NCBI GenBank assembly: GCA_029335925.2
Contig: JARJMX020000010.1
Coordinates: 1-11,903 of the forward strand
DNA from: Gammaproteobacteria bacterium
GTDB taxonomy: Bacteria > Pseudomonadota > Gammaproteobacteria > Halothiobacillales > Halothiobacillaceae
DNA: 11,903 nucleotides
Reading direction: 5' to 3'
The notes under the pieces are model-generated. The model was given only the letters and a program-made list of their open reading frames with translations. It was not told the DNA's origin and did not search any database. Below, one piece after another: positions 1 to 9,233 of this stretch. The number at the start of each line of letters is the position of its first letter. The stretch's first letter is position 1. The position numbers and the translations under genes were made by a program.

Positions 1-144
1 TACGGGTGGAACGGTTGGACGCATCCGTATCCCCGACAAGGGCACATTAAACAACCAATCTTACCCCAATTACCCCAAAAATTCAAGGGCTTGATGCCTT
101 TTGGCTTGCATCCCTTCCCCCCCTCCGCTAACGTGATGGCCCTA

Positions 145-2172
<2,028 letters not shown>

Positions 2173-2195
2173 ACGCACACTCCCAGAACCCTGAG

Positions 2196-2221
2196 CAGGC
2201 CGCCTTGCGCGGCCTGTTTTT
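2196..2221 (+). terminator. Intrinsic terminator of thiC
   Basis: An 8-bp perfect stem, CAGGCCGC 2196-2203 with GCGGCCTG 2209-2216, a 5-base loop and an immediate run of five T (2217-2221), 23 bases after the thiC stop. The T-run is on the plus side only, so it serves thiC rather than the converging gene. Confidence 0.93.
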
Positions 2222-2548
2222 CATCACCTACGGGAAAAAGCCAAAGGCTGCTTGGAGGAGCGGCCCTTGAACCTGCCCAAGAACCCAGCCGATCCGTCAT
2301 GATGGGGCTTGGGCGTGTGATGGCCGCGGTGGGTGCAGGCCGTTGTCGTACGGGCCAACATAGACTGGCTCGCACACCACGACCCGGCGGCCATCGTTAA
2401 CCGTCCGTGGTCAGCGCTGCGCCTACCGCTACCCCCACGCCGACGCCAACGATCGCCCCGGTCTGTCGGCCCACCTGCTCGTCGACCACCGCCCTGAGTG
2501 CACACCTACGCACCCAGCCCAACTTCAGTGCCATCGGCGTAGCTAGGC
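2222..2548. other. Intergenic stretch without a clear gene
   Basis: This stretch separates the thiC terminator from the 3' end of the minus-strand thioredoxin-like gene. No convincing complete gene is seen. A weak minus-direction hairpin, AGCC-TTT-GGCT followed by five T, lies near 2237-2252 and could be a poor terminator for minus-strand transcription. A 7-bp inverted repeat, GCCCAAG 2275-2281 with CTTGGGC 2308-2314, has a long loop. The only hint of former coding is the glycine-rich minus-strand reading frame listed separately. Confidence 0.6.
2297..2534 (-). pseudogene. Possible decayed small glycine-rich ORF
   Basis: On the minus strand an ATG at 2534 opens a 45-codon frame ending at 2397. 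It contains an alternating Gly/Val stretch, GAIVGVGVGVAVGAAL, like a glycine-zipper or membrane segment. A second minus-strand frame, open from 2410 to a stop at 2297, reads EPVYVGPYDN, the kind of Pro/Tyr/Val tail seen after glycine-zipper segments in small envelope proteins. The two frames overlap between 2397 and 2410, so a single frameshift would join them. The first ATG lies 15 bases downstream of the end of the thioredoxin-like gene, but no good ribosome-binding site is visible. This may be chance; no family was identified. Confidence 0.2.
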
Positions 2549-2932
2549 TCAGCGGAAGAACGGCTCCAGCTGGGCACGCGTGCACGCGCCAAGCAGCACG
2601 GCATCGATGCGGCCATCACGCACGATCACCACAGTCGGCGTCACCCGCACGCCGAAGGCGCGCGCAAGATCCGGCTTGATGCCAATATCGATCACCCGCA
2701 CCCGGGCATCCTCCTCCGCCCAGGCGCGCATCTCTGGCGTCATGCGACGGCATGGTCCGCACAACAGGCTGTGGAAATAAAATAAAACCACCCCCTCATG
2801 CGGGACCTCCGCGTGCTCCGGCGCGGGCCGCCCCTTCGCCTGGGCCGCACGGCGCATCTCCAGCAGCGGCCAGCCAAGTGGCAGGGCGGCAGCAACAAGC
2901 ACCAGCAACAACCAGCCGAACGCGCTGTCCAT
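2549..2932 (-). CDS. Membrane-anchored thioredoxin-like protein
   Basis: A 127-residue thioredoxin-fold protein. An N-terminal hydrophobic segment (about residues 5-24) reads as a signal anchor with no obvious cleavage site, placing the domain on the periplasmic side. The domain carries the classic active site CGPC at residues 58-61 and the cis-proline motif VTPT (Pro99), so a redox-active dithiol is expected. The start was set at the ATG at 2932. The frame stays open further upstream, but that extension runs antisense through bolA, whereas the 2932 start begins exactly at the membrane anchor. The gene is divergent from bolA with a 30-base gap. The ribosome-binding site (GGGGTAAG) is poor. 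The specific substrate is unknown; disulfide reduction or transfer is inferred from the motif. Confidence 0.85.
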   Translation of the reverse strand: MDSAFGWLLLVLVAAALPLGWPLLEMRRAAQAKGRPAPEHAEVPHEGVVLFYFHSLLCGPCRRMTPEMRAWAEEDARVRVIDIGIKPDLARAFGVRVTPTVVIVRDGRIDAVLLGACTRAQLEPFFR

Positions 2933-2962
2933 TCTTACCCCAACCTTCGGAAGGAGCGAAAC

Positions 2963-3283
2963 ATGAACATACAAGAAACCATCCAGGCCAAGCTGGAAGC
3001 CCACTTTTGGCCCGTGCACCTTACTGTTGTCAACGAAAGCCACCGCCATGCGATGAAGGCGGAAAACTCCCACTTCCACATTACCCTCGTCACCCATGCC
3101 TTCGAGGGTCAGGGGCTCGTGGCTCGCCACCGCGCGGTCCATAAGGTCCTGGCCGAGGAGCTGGCCGGACCGGTGCATGCTATCACTCTCCACACCCTCA
3201 CCCCCGAGGAGTGGGCGGCGCGGGGTGGCACAGTTGATGCCTCCCCCAAGTGCCGGGGTGGACTGAATGAGTCACCGGCATAA
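2963..3283 (+). CDS. bolA: BolA family protein
   Basis: A 106-residue BolA protein, a small KH-like cytoplasmic regulator that in characterised bacteria works with monothiol glutaredoxins and [2Fe-2S] clusters and affects morphology and stress responses. Family signatures are in order: ESHRH (25-29), SHFH (36-39), the FEG...RHR core (47-57), VHAITLHT (71-78), TPEEW (80-84), and a C-terminal SPKCRGG close to the family's SPxCxGG tail. The ATG at 2963 has a strong AAGGAG site at 2951-2956. It is divergent from the thioredoxin-like gene. No glutaredoxin gene lies in the window. Its last 12 bases overlap an antisense GGDEF remnant, which suggests a rearrangement directly downstream. Confidence 0.95.
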   Translation: MNIQETIQAKLEAHFWPVHLTVVNESHRHAMKAENSHFHITLVTHAFEGQGLVARHRAVHKVLAEELAGPVHAITLHTLTPEEWAARGGTVDASPKCRGGLNESPA

Positions 3284-3442
3284 AATCGCCCCCATGATCT
3301 CGACCCGATTGCGCCCGCCCTGTTTGTCGGCTCGCGAATAGACTAAGGAGAAGGATTCACCCGGTGCAGCGAGCGTGGCGCCGAGGCTGATGGTGACAGG
3401 AATCATTCGATCTTCCGCCACGGAAAGGTTCGGCCGCAAAAC
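3272..3442 (-). pseudogene. GGDEF (diguanylate cyclase) domain C-terminal remnant
   Basis: The minus-strand frame reads from a stop at 3443-3445 to TGA at 3272-3274. It encodes IPVTISLGATLAAPGES, then RADKQGGRNRVE, which are the last strand and helix of a GGDEF domain. In intact domains RAD is followed by about six residues of the type xALYxA before KxGGRNRV; here they are missing, consistent with a small in-frame deletion. The catalytic GG(D/E)EF motif and everything before it are absent: upstream of the stop at 3443-3445 no GGDEF-like sequence is recognisable. It is therefore a fossil of a c-di-GMP-making protein gene and not functional. Its 3' end overlaps the bolA stop region by 12 bases in convergent orientation. 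Confidence 0.82.
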
Positions 3443-3445
3443 TTA

Positions 3446-3683
3446 CGCAGGCGCGATGCATAACATGCTGGAAGGAGTGGCCACCGGAACATCCCGCTTG
3501 AGATCCAGTGCGCAGCACGGCAGGGATCCTCGGTGCAGGATCGGCGGATTGCTGGCTTGCAGCATGGCGGTCTTGCTCTCCATGGAGGATGGCGGAGATG
3601 GCAATGCACCTCCGTGGAAAACGGCGCCACCAAGCTTAGGTATCAATGAAGTTTGCGTTACGTTTCACGAACAGCCGCAGGGA
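3446..3683. other. Intergenic, no recognisable gene
   Basis: About 240 bases between the GGDEF remnant and the 3' end of yggX. Short open frames exist on both strands, but none has a recognisable family pattern. No clear terminator with a T-run for the minus-strand yggX transcript was found. It may be further scrambled debris of the same event that left the GGDEF fragment. Confidence 0.5.
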
Positions 3684-3953
3684 TCATTTGGGTGCGACAT
3701 ACCCCTCCGGCTTGGCCGAGCCCTCGCCGAAGAAGAATTTCTCCATCTCCTGCTCGAGGAATTTGCGCGCCTTGGGATCGACGGGGGTAAGGCGGTACTC
3801 GTTGATCAGCATAGTCTGGTGACGCAGCCATTCCTGCCAAGCTTGTTTGCTGACGTTCTCGAAGATGCGCTGGCCGAGTTCGCCGAAGTACGGCGGGCGA
3901 TCGAGGCCCTCGGCCTCCTGCTTTAGGCGGGCGCAATACACCATGCGGGTCAT
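3684..3953 (-). CDS. yggX: Probable Fe(2+)-trafficking protein YggX
   Basis: An 89-residue small cytoplasmic protein of the YggX family, which protects iron-sulfur enzymes against oxidative damage and has been proposed to handle ferrous iron. Recognisable features are the N-terminal MVYC with the family's single conserved Cys at residue 7, followed by [19 protein letters not shown], the central [17 protein letters not shown] and the C-terminal helix ending in FFFGEG. Length is normal for the family. Its ATG overlaps the mutY stop as ATGA, and a GAGG ribosome-binding site sits 8 bases upstream inside mutY, so it is translationally coupled and is the last gene of the asmA-mutY-yggX unit. The mutY-yggX pairing is a well-known conserved arrangement. 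Confidence 0.96.
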   Translation of the reverse strand: MTRMVYCARLKQEAEGLDRPPYFGELGQRIFENVSKQAWQEWLRHQTMLINEYRLTPVDPKARKFLEQEMEKFFFGEGSAKPEGYVAPK

Positions 3954-4987
3954 GTGGTTTTCCTCTTGCAGTATTGCTGAATGATTCGCTGCACCGGCGC
4001 CGGAAGGCCGGGCGGGGGATGAGCGGGGTTATACCAGAGCCGACCATCCTCATCCATAACCCGCGCAGCAGGGGCTTTCAGGCGCGCTCGGCGCGGCTCG
4101 ATGTCCAGATGGTAGTGACTGAAGGTGTGACGCAGCACCGGCAACGCCTCGGTGACGACCACCCCAAGCCGCCCGGGACAGTCCGCAGCATCCTCTGTCG
4201 GACACTCGGGCAGGCTGTACAGACCAGGCCAGACGCCAACCGGCGGGCGGCGTACGAGCAACACGCGTCCCTCGTCCTCGATCAGCAGCATCACCGTGCG
4301 CCGCACTGGCAGGGCCTTGCGCGGACGTGGAGTGGGCAACGCGTCCACCCGTCCTGTACGCAGGGCGGCGCAATCCACCTGCTGCGGGCAACGCTCGCAA
4401 GCCGGATGCTTCGGGGTGCAGACGGTGGCGCCAAGGTCCATGATCGCTTGGGTGTAGTCCGCTACCCGCTCACACGGGGTGTGCGCCTCGGCTTGGCGCC
4501 AGAGCTCGCGCTCGACCGCGCCTTCGCCTGGCCAACCCTCGATGCCGTGATAGCGCGCCAGCACCCGCTTCACGTTGCCATCGAGAATGGCATGCGGCAG
4601 GCCATGGGCCTGAGCGAGGATGGCTGCGGCAGTGGAGCGACCAAGCCCCGGCAGGGCCATGGCGGCCTCGATGTCCTGCGGGAACCGGCCCCCATGATGC
4701 TCGACCACATAGCGCGCGGCGGCGTGCAGGAAGCGGGCCCGGCGGTAGTAGCCCAGCCCCGCCCAGTGGGCCAGCACCTCATCCTCATCGGCCGCAGCCA
4801 GCGTAGCGATGTCCGGGAAGCGCGCCATGAAGCGCGCGAAATAGGGAATGACCGTGGCGACCTGGGTCTGCTGCAACATCACCTCGGCCACCCACACCCG
4901 CCAAGGATCACGCGGATGCTGCCAGGGCAGGTCATGGCGGCCGTGCTCGTCCCACCAGGCGAGCAGGCGATACGCGAAGGCATCCAT
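3950..4987 (-). CDS. mutY: A/G-specific adenine DNA glycosylase MutY
   Basis: Base-excision repair glycosylase that removes adenine mispaired with 8-oxoguanine. At 345 residues it has the full family architecture: catalytic Glu35 in EVMLQQTQV, helix-hairpin-helix [11 protein letters not shown] (112-122), catalytic Asp136 in ILDGNVK, and the [4Fe-4S] ligands Cys190, Cys197, Cys200 and Cys206 with C-X6-C-X2-C-X5-C spacing. The C-terminal Nudix-like domain carries FSHYHLDI, the segment that reads 8-oxoguanine. The ATG at 4987 shares one base with the asmA stop (TGATG), and an AAGGGG stretch lies upstream. A TTG one codon earlier is possible but less likely. The 3' end overlaps yggX by 4 bases. 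All key residues are intact. Confidence 0.97.
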   Translation of the reverse strand: MDAFAYRLLAWWDEHGRHDLPWQHPRDPWRVWVAEVMLQQTQVATVIPYFARFMARFPDIATLAAADEDEVLAHWAGLGYYRRARFLHAAARYVVEHHGGRFPQDIEAAMALPGLGRSTAAAILAQAHGLPHAILDGNVKRVLARYHGIEGWPGEGAVERELWRQAEAHTPCERVADYTQAIMDLGATVCTPKHPACERCPQQVDCAALRTGRVDALPTPRPRKALPVRRTVMLLIEDEGRVLLVRRPPVGVWPGLYSLPECPTEDAADCPGRLGVVVTEALPVLRHTFSHYHLDIEPRRARLKAPAARVMDEDGRLWYNPAHPPPGLPAPVQRIIQQYCKRKTT

Positions 4988-7365
4988 CAACGCCCGATCA
5001 GCCCCTTCAGCAGTTCCTGCACGGGCGGGATCGCGGGGATCGGCTGGTCCGGTGCCTGCGGTGTCGAACCGGACGGGGCCGGGAGACCGAGCCGATTCTG
5101 TAGCTCCTCGTTCACACGCCTCTCGACCTCCTTCTTCGCCCGTTCCTCCAGCACCTTGCCAATATCCACGCTATAAGAGGGGTCGCTAAGCGAGCCACTG
5201 ATCTTGAGCGGAATGGGCACCCCGCGCAATTGCTCGAGACCCTTGCCAGTCTGGCCGGTCGCAGTGTTGACCACGCTCACGGTCAGGCCGTAGTCGATGC
5301 CGTTCCTAGGCAGATCGATGGTACCGCCCCCCTGCACACGCAGAAGCGGCGACTTGCCGTCGAGGTCCGTGTTGTGGATCACGCCGTTGGCGATAGTCGC
5401 GCTGCCGGAGAGCTCGGTGAAATCGGTCTGCACGGGCTCAGGCGGCGGGGCGGGCTGGCCCTTGAGAGCAGCATCCGCGCGGCGCAGCAGCTGGCCGATG
5501 TTCACCCCCTTGAGGGCACCGTCGTAGAAGCGCGCTCGCGCCGTGCCGTCGAGCCCGGCCTTGAGGGCGTTCACCGAAGCGCCGCGCGTGCGCAGGTCGA
5601 AGTTCAGTTCGCCATAGCCACTTAGGCGATCGGTTTCGGCAAACTGCTGCAGGATCGCCCCCACATCCACCCCAAAGGCCTTGCCCGCCGCGCGCCAAGC
5701 CGGAGCTTGGCCGCGCACATCAAGCCCACCGCGGACCTCGAACTGTCCGTCAAAAGCCTGCCCACTCAGGGTGTCGATGACCAGATCCCCACCCCGTGCC
5801 TTGCCGACGAGGCGCAGGTCGCGCACGTCGACGCGCTGCACGGTCAGGTGCGCCACGCGCAGGTTCGCCTGACCGCTCAGGTCGCGCAGCATGGCAACCG
5901 GAAGCTCGATCGGCGTACCGCCCCCCGGCCCCGGCGCGGGGCTGCCGCCGCCCTCCTTGGTCGGGGTTGGGGCGGTCTGCGGTTTGGGCGGCAGGTAGCG
6001 GTCGACATTCAGCCGGTCGAGGGCGAGATCGGCGCCAAGCCCACCCTTGCCGACCACGATGCTGCCCTGGGCGCGGGTCTCGTCCACCTTCGCCTCCAGC
6101 GCGCCCAGGCGCAAGCTGCCGTCAGCGAAGACCACGTCCGCCTTGGCCCCAGCCTGGGCCAGGCTACCCTCAGGCAACCCGTGGAGGAGCCGACCATGCG
6201 CGGCGAGCCAGGCACGCGGATTGAAGTCGGCCACCTCCAGATGGCCAGCAAAGCGCGGGGAGTCCTTCAGCCCCTCGAGCCGACCGGCAAGGCTCGCGCG
6301 CAAGCCGTCGATATCGACGGCAAGCGTGAGCTGAGCGGTGCCTGCGGACCTATCCAGAACTCCCTCACCTGACAACCGGGCATTGACGCCCTTGGTCCCC
6401 AAGCCCTCACCCTCGGCGTGCAGCTCGCCCTCGAACGGTGCCAGCCTCAGGCGTCCGGACGCAAGATCGCCCGTGAGCCCCAGGTTCAGTTTCGCATCCA
6501 AAAGCTCGAGCGGGACTGGACCGTTGGTCAGGCGCACCTCGAGCGCGAGGGGTGCGCTGGTCAGCGCAAGGTTTTCACCCGCAACACTCAGCCGCTCGGT
6601 CCGGGCCTTGAACATCAGCCTGCCGACCTTGCCTGGCAAGTTGGAAGCGTCGCCCTCAAGGCGAAGGCCGCTCACCTCGACCGCAGGATGGCCAGGATCG
6701 ACCCTCATCCGCCCGGCAAGGCGCAGCTGTCCCTCAAGTTTTTTTTCCACTTGGCGGATGCCCGCCGCAAGGCTCAGATCGAAGGGTTGGCCCGGCTCAA
6801 GGCGGCCGGTGGTCAGCTCGAGCGGGGCGATGCGCCAGACCTCGCCGGTGACACCATCACGGAAGCTGACCTCGGCCTGTTTCAGGCTGATCCCACCCAG
6901 CAGCAGGCCGAAGCCCCCGAGCGCGCCACCGGCCGGGGCCGGCGTTTCAGCGGAAGGCTGCGGCAAGGGGGCCTGCGGAACCAGCTGCCAGTTGGTGCGA
7001 GCATCCTTGCGGCGCTCGAGGAACAGTTTTAGGCCGTTTACTGCCACCTCATTCACCTCCAGCCGCCGATCGAGCAAGGGCAGCGGCTGGACACCGAGCA
7101 CCAGGCTCTCGGCCTCGGCGAACAGGGGATCGGTGAAGCCGTCTGCGTTACCAAGACTCACCTGCTCGGCTCGCAGGCCGAGCACCGGCCACAGGGTGAG
7201 GCTCAGCTCGCCGCCGAGGCGAAGCTCGCGGCCAAGATATTGCTTGGCGAGCGCCTCGATCTCCGGTTTGTAGCGGTTGGCATCGAAGCTAGCGACGAAC
7301 ACCGCGAGTCCCGCGATGGCGAGCACCACTACGCCCAGCACGGCGATCAACATACGCTTGAACAT
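4987..7365 (-). CDS. asmA: AsmA family protein
   Basis: A 792-residue envelope protein of the AsmA family, related to the bridge-like proteins linked to outer-membrane lipid homeostasis. It starts with a single N-terminal membrane anchor (about residues 5-26). Next comes the typical AsmA opening, FDANRYKPEIEALAKQYLGR, then a long periplasmic beta-rich body. A Pro/Gly-rich linker lies around residues 460-485. The C-terminal AsmA domain (about 575-640) contains YDGALKGVNIGQLLRRADAAL. It is longer than E. coli AsmA (about 617). The start at 7365 was chosen because a GGAG site sits 7 bases upstream; the GTG at 7371 would be too close to it. An A8 tract (6739-6746) interrupts this GC-rich gene. 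It is the first gene of the unit with mutY and yggX. Which AsmA paralogue it is remains uncertain. Confidence 0.9.
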   Translation of the reverse strand: MFKRMLIAVLGVVVLAIAGLAVFVASFDANRYKPEIEALAKQYLGRELRLGGELSLTLWPVLGLRAEQVSLGNADGFTDPLFAEAESLVLGVQPLPLLDRRLEVNEVAVNGLKLFLERRKDARTNWQLVPQAPLPQPSAETPAPAGGALGGFGLLLGGISLKQAEVSFRDGVTGEVWRIAPLELTTGRLEPGQPFDLSLAAGIRQVEKKLEGQLRLAGRMRVDPGHPAVEVSGLRLEGDASNLPGKVGRLMFKARTERLSVAGENLALTSAPLALEVRLTNGPVPLELLDAKLNLGLTGDLASGRLRLAPFEGELHAEGEGLGTKGVNARLSGEGVLDRSAGTAQLTLAVDIDGLRASLAGRLEGLKDSPRFAGHLEVADFNPRAWLAAHGRLLHGLPEGSLAQAGAKADVVFADGSLRLGALEAKVDETRAQGSIVVGKGGLGADLALDRLNVDRYLPPKPQTAPTPTKEGGGSPAPGPGGGTPIELPVAMLRDLSGQANLRVAHLTVQRVDVRDLRLVGKARGGDLVIDTLSGQAFDGQFEVRGGLDVRGQAPAWRAAGKAFGVDVGAILQQFAETDRLSGYGELNFDLRTRGASVNALKAGLDGTARARFYDGALKGVNIGQLLRRADAALKGQPAPPPEPVQTDFTELSGSATIANGVIHNTDLDGKSPLLRVQGGGTIDLPRNGIDYGLTVSVVNTATGQTGKGLEQLRGVPIPLKISGSLSDPSYSVDIGKVLEERAKKEVERRVNEELQNRLGLPAPSGSTPQAPDQPIPAIPPVQELLKGLIGR

Positions 7366-7444
7366 CAGCACACTCCTGCCCTTGCGGGCGTCTCGTCTCT
7401 AGCATCATGATAGCCGCATCCTTGGACGTATCCTGGAACAGACC

Positions 7445-8509
7445 ATGAATCTGCGCGAACTGCTCGACCGCCTACTGCACGGTGCAAAAACGACCGCCCG
7501 CCTCTACCATCCGCGCACCATGCGCGAGCGCGGCCTGCTGTGGAGTGTCGGCCTGCTTGGGGCGACCTACGTGGTGGTGACCGTGCTCGCCATCCGCTGG
7601 AGCATGGCTCCGGCGGAATTCGATGTAAACGAAGCCGCTCGCGCGCACATGGCCTCGACCCAGCAGGCGCCGGTCACCGGCCAGGTCATGACCGGCACGC
7701 TGATCGAAGTCGCCCGCACCCTGCTCGACAAGCCGGGCGGCTATCTCTCCAACGACATCGCCCCGCCCGGCGTGCTGATCGACAACATGCCCAACTGGGA
7801 CTTCGGCGTGCTGGTGCAGGTACGCGACCTGGCGCGTGCCATGCGCAACGACTTCTCCCGCTCGCAGTCCCAGTCGGTGGAGGATCGCGACCTGATCATC
7901 GCCGAGCCACTGTTCAATTTCGATAACGCCTCATGGATGCTGCCCTCAACCGAGGGCGAGTACCGCAAAGCCATCCGTGCCCTGGAACGTTACGACCTGC
8001 GCCTGGGGGATGAGGACGCTACGGACGCCCAGTTCTACGCCCGCGCGGACAACCTGCGCGACTGGCTGGGGATGGTGGAGAAGCGTCTCGGTTCTCTGTC
8101 GCAGCGTCTCTCCGCCAGCGTCGGCCAGGTGCGGGTGAACACCGACCTCTCAGGCGATGAGGCCGCGCGCCAGTCCACCACCACCCCCGGCCAGCTGATG
8201 GTGCGCACCCCTTGGTACCAGGTGGATGACGTGTTCTTCGAGGCGCGCGGCGCCACCTGGGCCCTGCTGCATTTTCTGCGCGCGGCGGAGGTCGATTTCG
8301 CCCCGGTGCTCGAGAAGAAGAACGCGCTGGTTGGCCTCAGACAGATCATCCGCGAACTGGAGGCCAGCCAGGCCACCGTCTGGAGCCCAGTCATCCTCAA
8401 CGGCAGCGGCTTCGGCTTTGTCGCCAACCACTCGCTGGTGATGGCATCCTATATCTCGCGCGCCAATGCCGCGGTTATCGACCTGCGCAACCTGCTGGCG
8501 CAGGGATGA
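7445..8509 (+). CDS. DUF2333 family protein
   Basis: A 354-residue protein recognised as DUF2333, a proteobacterial family without a known function. The N-terminal 30 residues are basic, followed by one transmembrane helix (about residues 31-50). The rest should be periplasmic: a conserved central region with GGYLSNDIAPPGVLIDNMPNWDFG split over about 100-120, the charged FSRSQSQSVEDRDL stretch, and a helical C-terminal half ending at RNLLAQG. Length agrees with the family. The start ATG has only a weak ribosome-binding site (GGAAC). It is divergent from asmA with a 79-base gap, which must hold both promoters. No enzyme motif was seen. The family call is from pattern recognition of the N-terminal and central segments. 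Confidence 0.82.
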   Translation: MNLRELLDRLLHGAKTTARLYHPRTMRERGLLWSVGLLGATYVVVTVLAIRWSMAPAEFDVNEAARAHMASTQQAPVTGQVMTGTLIEVARTLLDKPGGYLSNDIAPPGVLIDNMPNWDFGVLVQVRDLARAMRNDFSRSQSQSVEDRDLIIAEPLFNFDNASWMLPSTEGEYRKAIRALERYDLRLGDEDATDAQFYARADNLRDWLGMVEKRLGSLSQRLSASVGQVRVNTDLSGDEAARQSTTTPGQLMVRTPWYQVDDVFFEARGATWALLHFLRAAEVDFAPVLEKKNALVGLRQIIRELEASQATVWSPVILNGSGFGFVANHSLVMASYISRANAAVIDLRNLLAQG

Positions 8510-8558
8510 TATTTAAAATTCAGTGCTTACCGTTTGGAGCGGGACGGCCCAACGCGAA

Positions 8559-8576
8559 CAACGACGTAAGTCGTTG
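8559..8576 (+). other. Hairpin with GTAA tetraloop
   Basis: CAACGAC 8559-8565 and GTCGTTG 8570-8576 form a perfect 7-bp stem closed by a GTAA (GNRA-type) tetraloop, 50 bases after the DUF2333 stop. There is no T-run, so it is not a standard terminator; it may stabilise the 3' end or belong to the adjoining extragenic repeat. Confidence 0.6.
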
Positions 8577-8584
8577 ATTCAATA

Positions 8585-8648
8585 AGGCTGTCGCAGACAT
8601 ACGCAGCGACAAGACGAGCTGAAAAAATCCATGGATGGACTTTTCAGC
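8585..8648 (+). repeat. Extragenic repeat, related to the island at 10645-10806
   Basis: This begins AGGCTGTCGC, continues with CGCAGC at 8602-8607 and GAGC at 8616-8619, and contains CCATGGATGG at 8629-8638. The same words in the same order occur on the minus strand of the element at 10645-10806 (AGGCTGTGTC, CGCAGC, GAGC, CCATGGATGG). It can form TGTCGC 8589-8594 with GCGACA 8606-8611, and GCTGAAAA 8618-8625 with TTTTCAGC 8641-8648. It ends 22 bases before moaD, so moaD transcription or its leader may cross it. Confidence 0.55.
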
Positions 8649-8670
8649 ATTTCCTTAGGGCATCGAGACC

Positions 8671-8898
8671 ATGATTCAGGTGAAATTCTTTGCCAGCCTG
8701 CGCGAGCGCGTGGGCAAGGCCGACATGCTCCTTCCAGCTACGGGCCTCACCACGGTTCTCGACGTGTGGGCCGCCGCCACCGACTTCGACATGCCGGCCA
8801 ATACCCTGGTGGCGGTCAACCACGAGTACGTCGCTCGTGATGCCAAAGTTAAGGACGGGGACGAGGTCGCCTTCTTCCCACCAGTCACAGGGGGCTGA
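8671..8898 (+). CDS. moaD: Molybdopterin synthase sulfur-carrier subunit MoaD
   Basis: A 75-residue ubiquitin-fold sulfur carrier. Its C-terminus FFPPVTGG ends in the obligatory Gly-Gly, which is thiocarboxylated and donates sulfur to molybdopterin in the MoaD-MoaE synthase. The N-terminus MIQVKFFASLRERVG matches MoaD rather than ThiS, and so does the length. A TAGGG ribosome-binding site lies about 10 bases upstream. Neither moaE nor another molybdenum-cofactor gene lies in the window, which is unusual because moaD is usually next to moaE. The following small membrane-protein gene starts 2 bases after the stop, so the two are probably co-transcribed. Confidence 0.93.
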   Translation: MIQVKFFASLRERVGKADMLLPATGLTTVLDVWAAATDFDMPANTLVAVNHEYVARDAKVKDGDEVAFFPPVTGG

Positions 8899-8900
8899 GC

Positions 8901-9233
8901 ATGAGCCAGCAATGTCCGCCGGACTGGATCGAACGCCGCCTGCGCCAGATTGCCCTCGGCCGCAGGCTGATTCTGGGCGGCCTTGCGGTATGGCTGGGCG
9001 CGCTGGTCTGGTTGGTGCTGCGCTATCCGCTCATGGCCAACCCGCTGCACCTTTTGCGCCAGCTCGAGCAGAATGCGGTCGACTCCTCCACCCTGTCCGT
9101 GCTTGCTATGCTCACGCCGCTGATGTTCGGCCTCATCGCCCTGCTGCTGCTCATCCTCCTACTGTTCAGCCTCGGCTGCATGATCCAGGAGGGGCGGCTG
9201 CTCGGGCTGCTGCGGGAGAAGAATCGAGGCTGA
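8901..9233 (+). CDS. Small two-TM membrane protein, unknown function
   Basis: A 110-residue protein not assigned to a family. A short basic cytoplasmic N-terminus (RRLRQIALGRR) precedes a first transmembrane helix (about residues 23-41). A loop of about 25 residues (42-66) follows, then a long second helix (about 67-92) extremely rich in Leu. The tail is charged (EGRLLGLLREKNRG). By the positive-inside rule both termini are probably cytoplasmic. The ATG is 2 bases after the moaD stop with a GGGGG ribosome-binding site overlapping the moaD end, so translation is likely coupled. GC-rich codon use matches its neighbours and the reading frame looks real. Any link to molybdenum cofactor is only suggested by position. 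Confidence 0.72.
   Translation: MSQQCPPDWIERRLRQIALGRRLILGGLAVWLGALVWLVLRYPLMANPLHLLRQLEQNAVDSSTLSVLAMLTPLMFGLIALLLLILLLFSLGCMIQEGRLLGLLREKNRG

Noticed and set aside
106..134. Possible sigma-70 promoter for thiC (TTGCAT, 17-base spacer, TAACGT)
   Set aside because: Spacing is right, but each hexamer matches the consensus at only three of six positions, so it was not listed as a feature.
2933..3193. N-terminal extension of the thioredoxin-like frame to 214 residues
   Set aside because: The extra part runs antisense through the well-supported bolA gene and shows no family pattern; the membrane anchor begins exactly at the ATG at 2932.
3375..3926. Plus-strand open frame of 183 codons across the yggX region
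   Set aside because: It runs antisense to yggX, whose protein is clearly recognisable; the upstream part has no recognisable domain.
3974..5176. 400-codon plus-strand frame opposite mutY
   Set aside because: It is a shadow of mutY, which has all its catalytic and cluster residues intact in the other frame.
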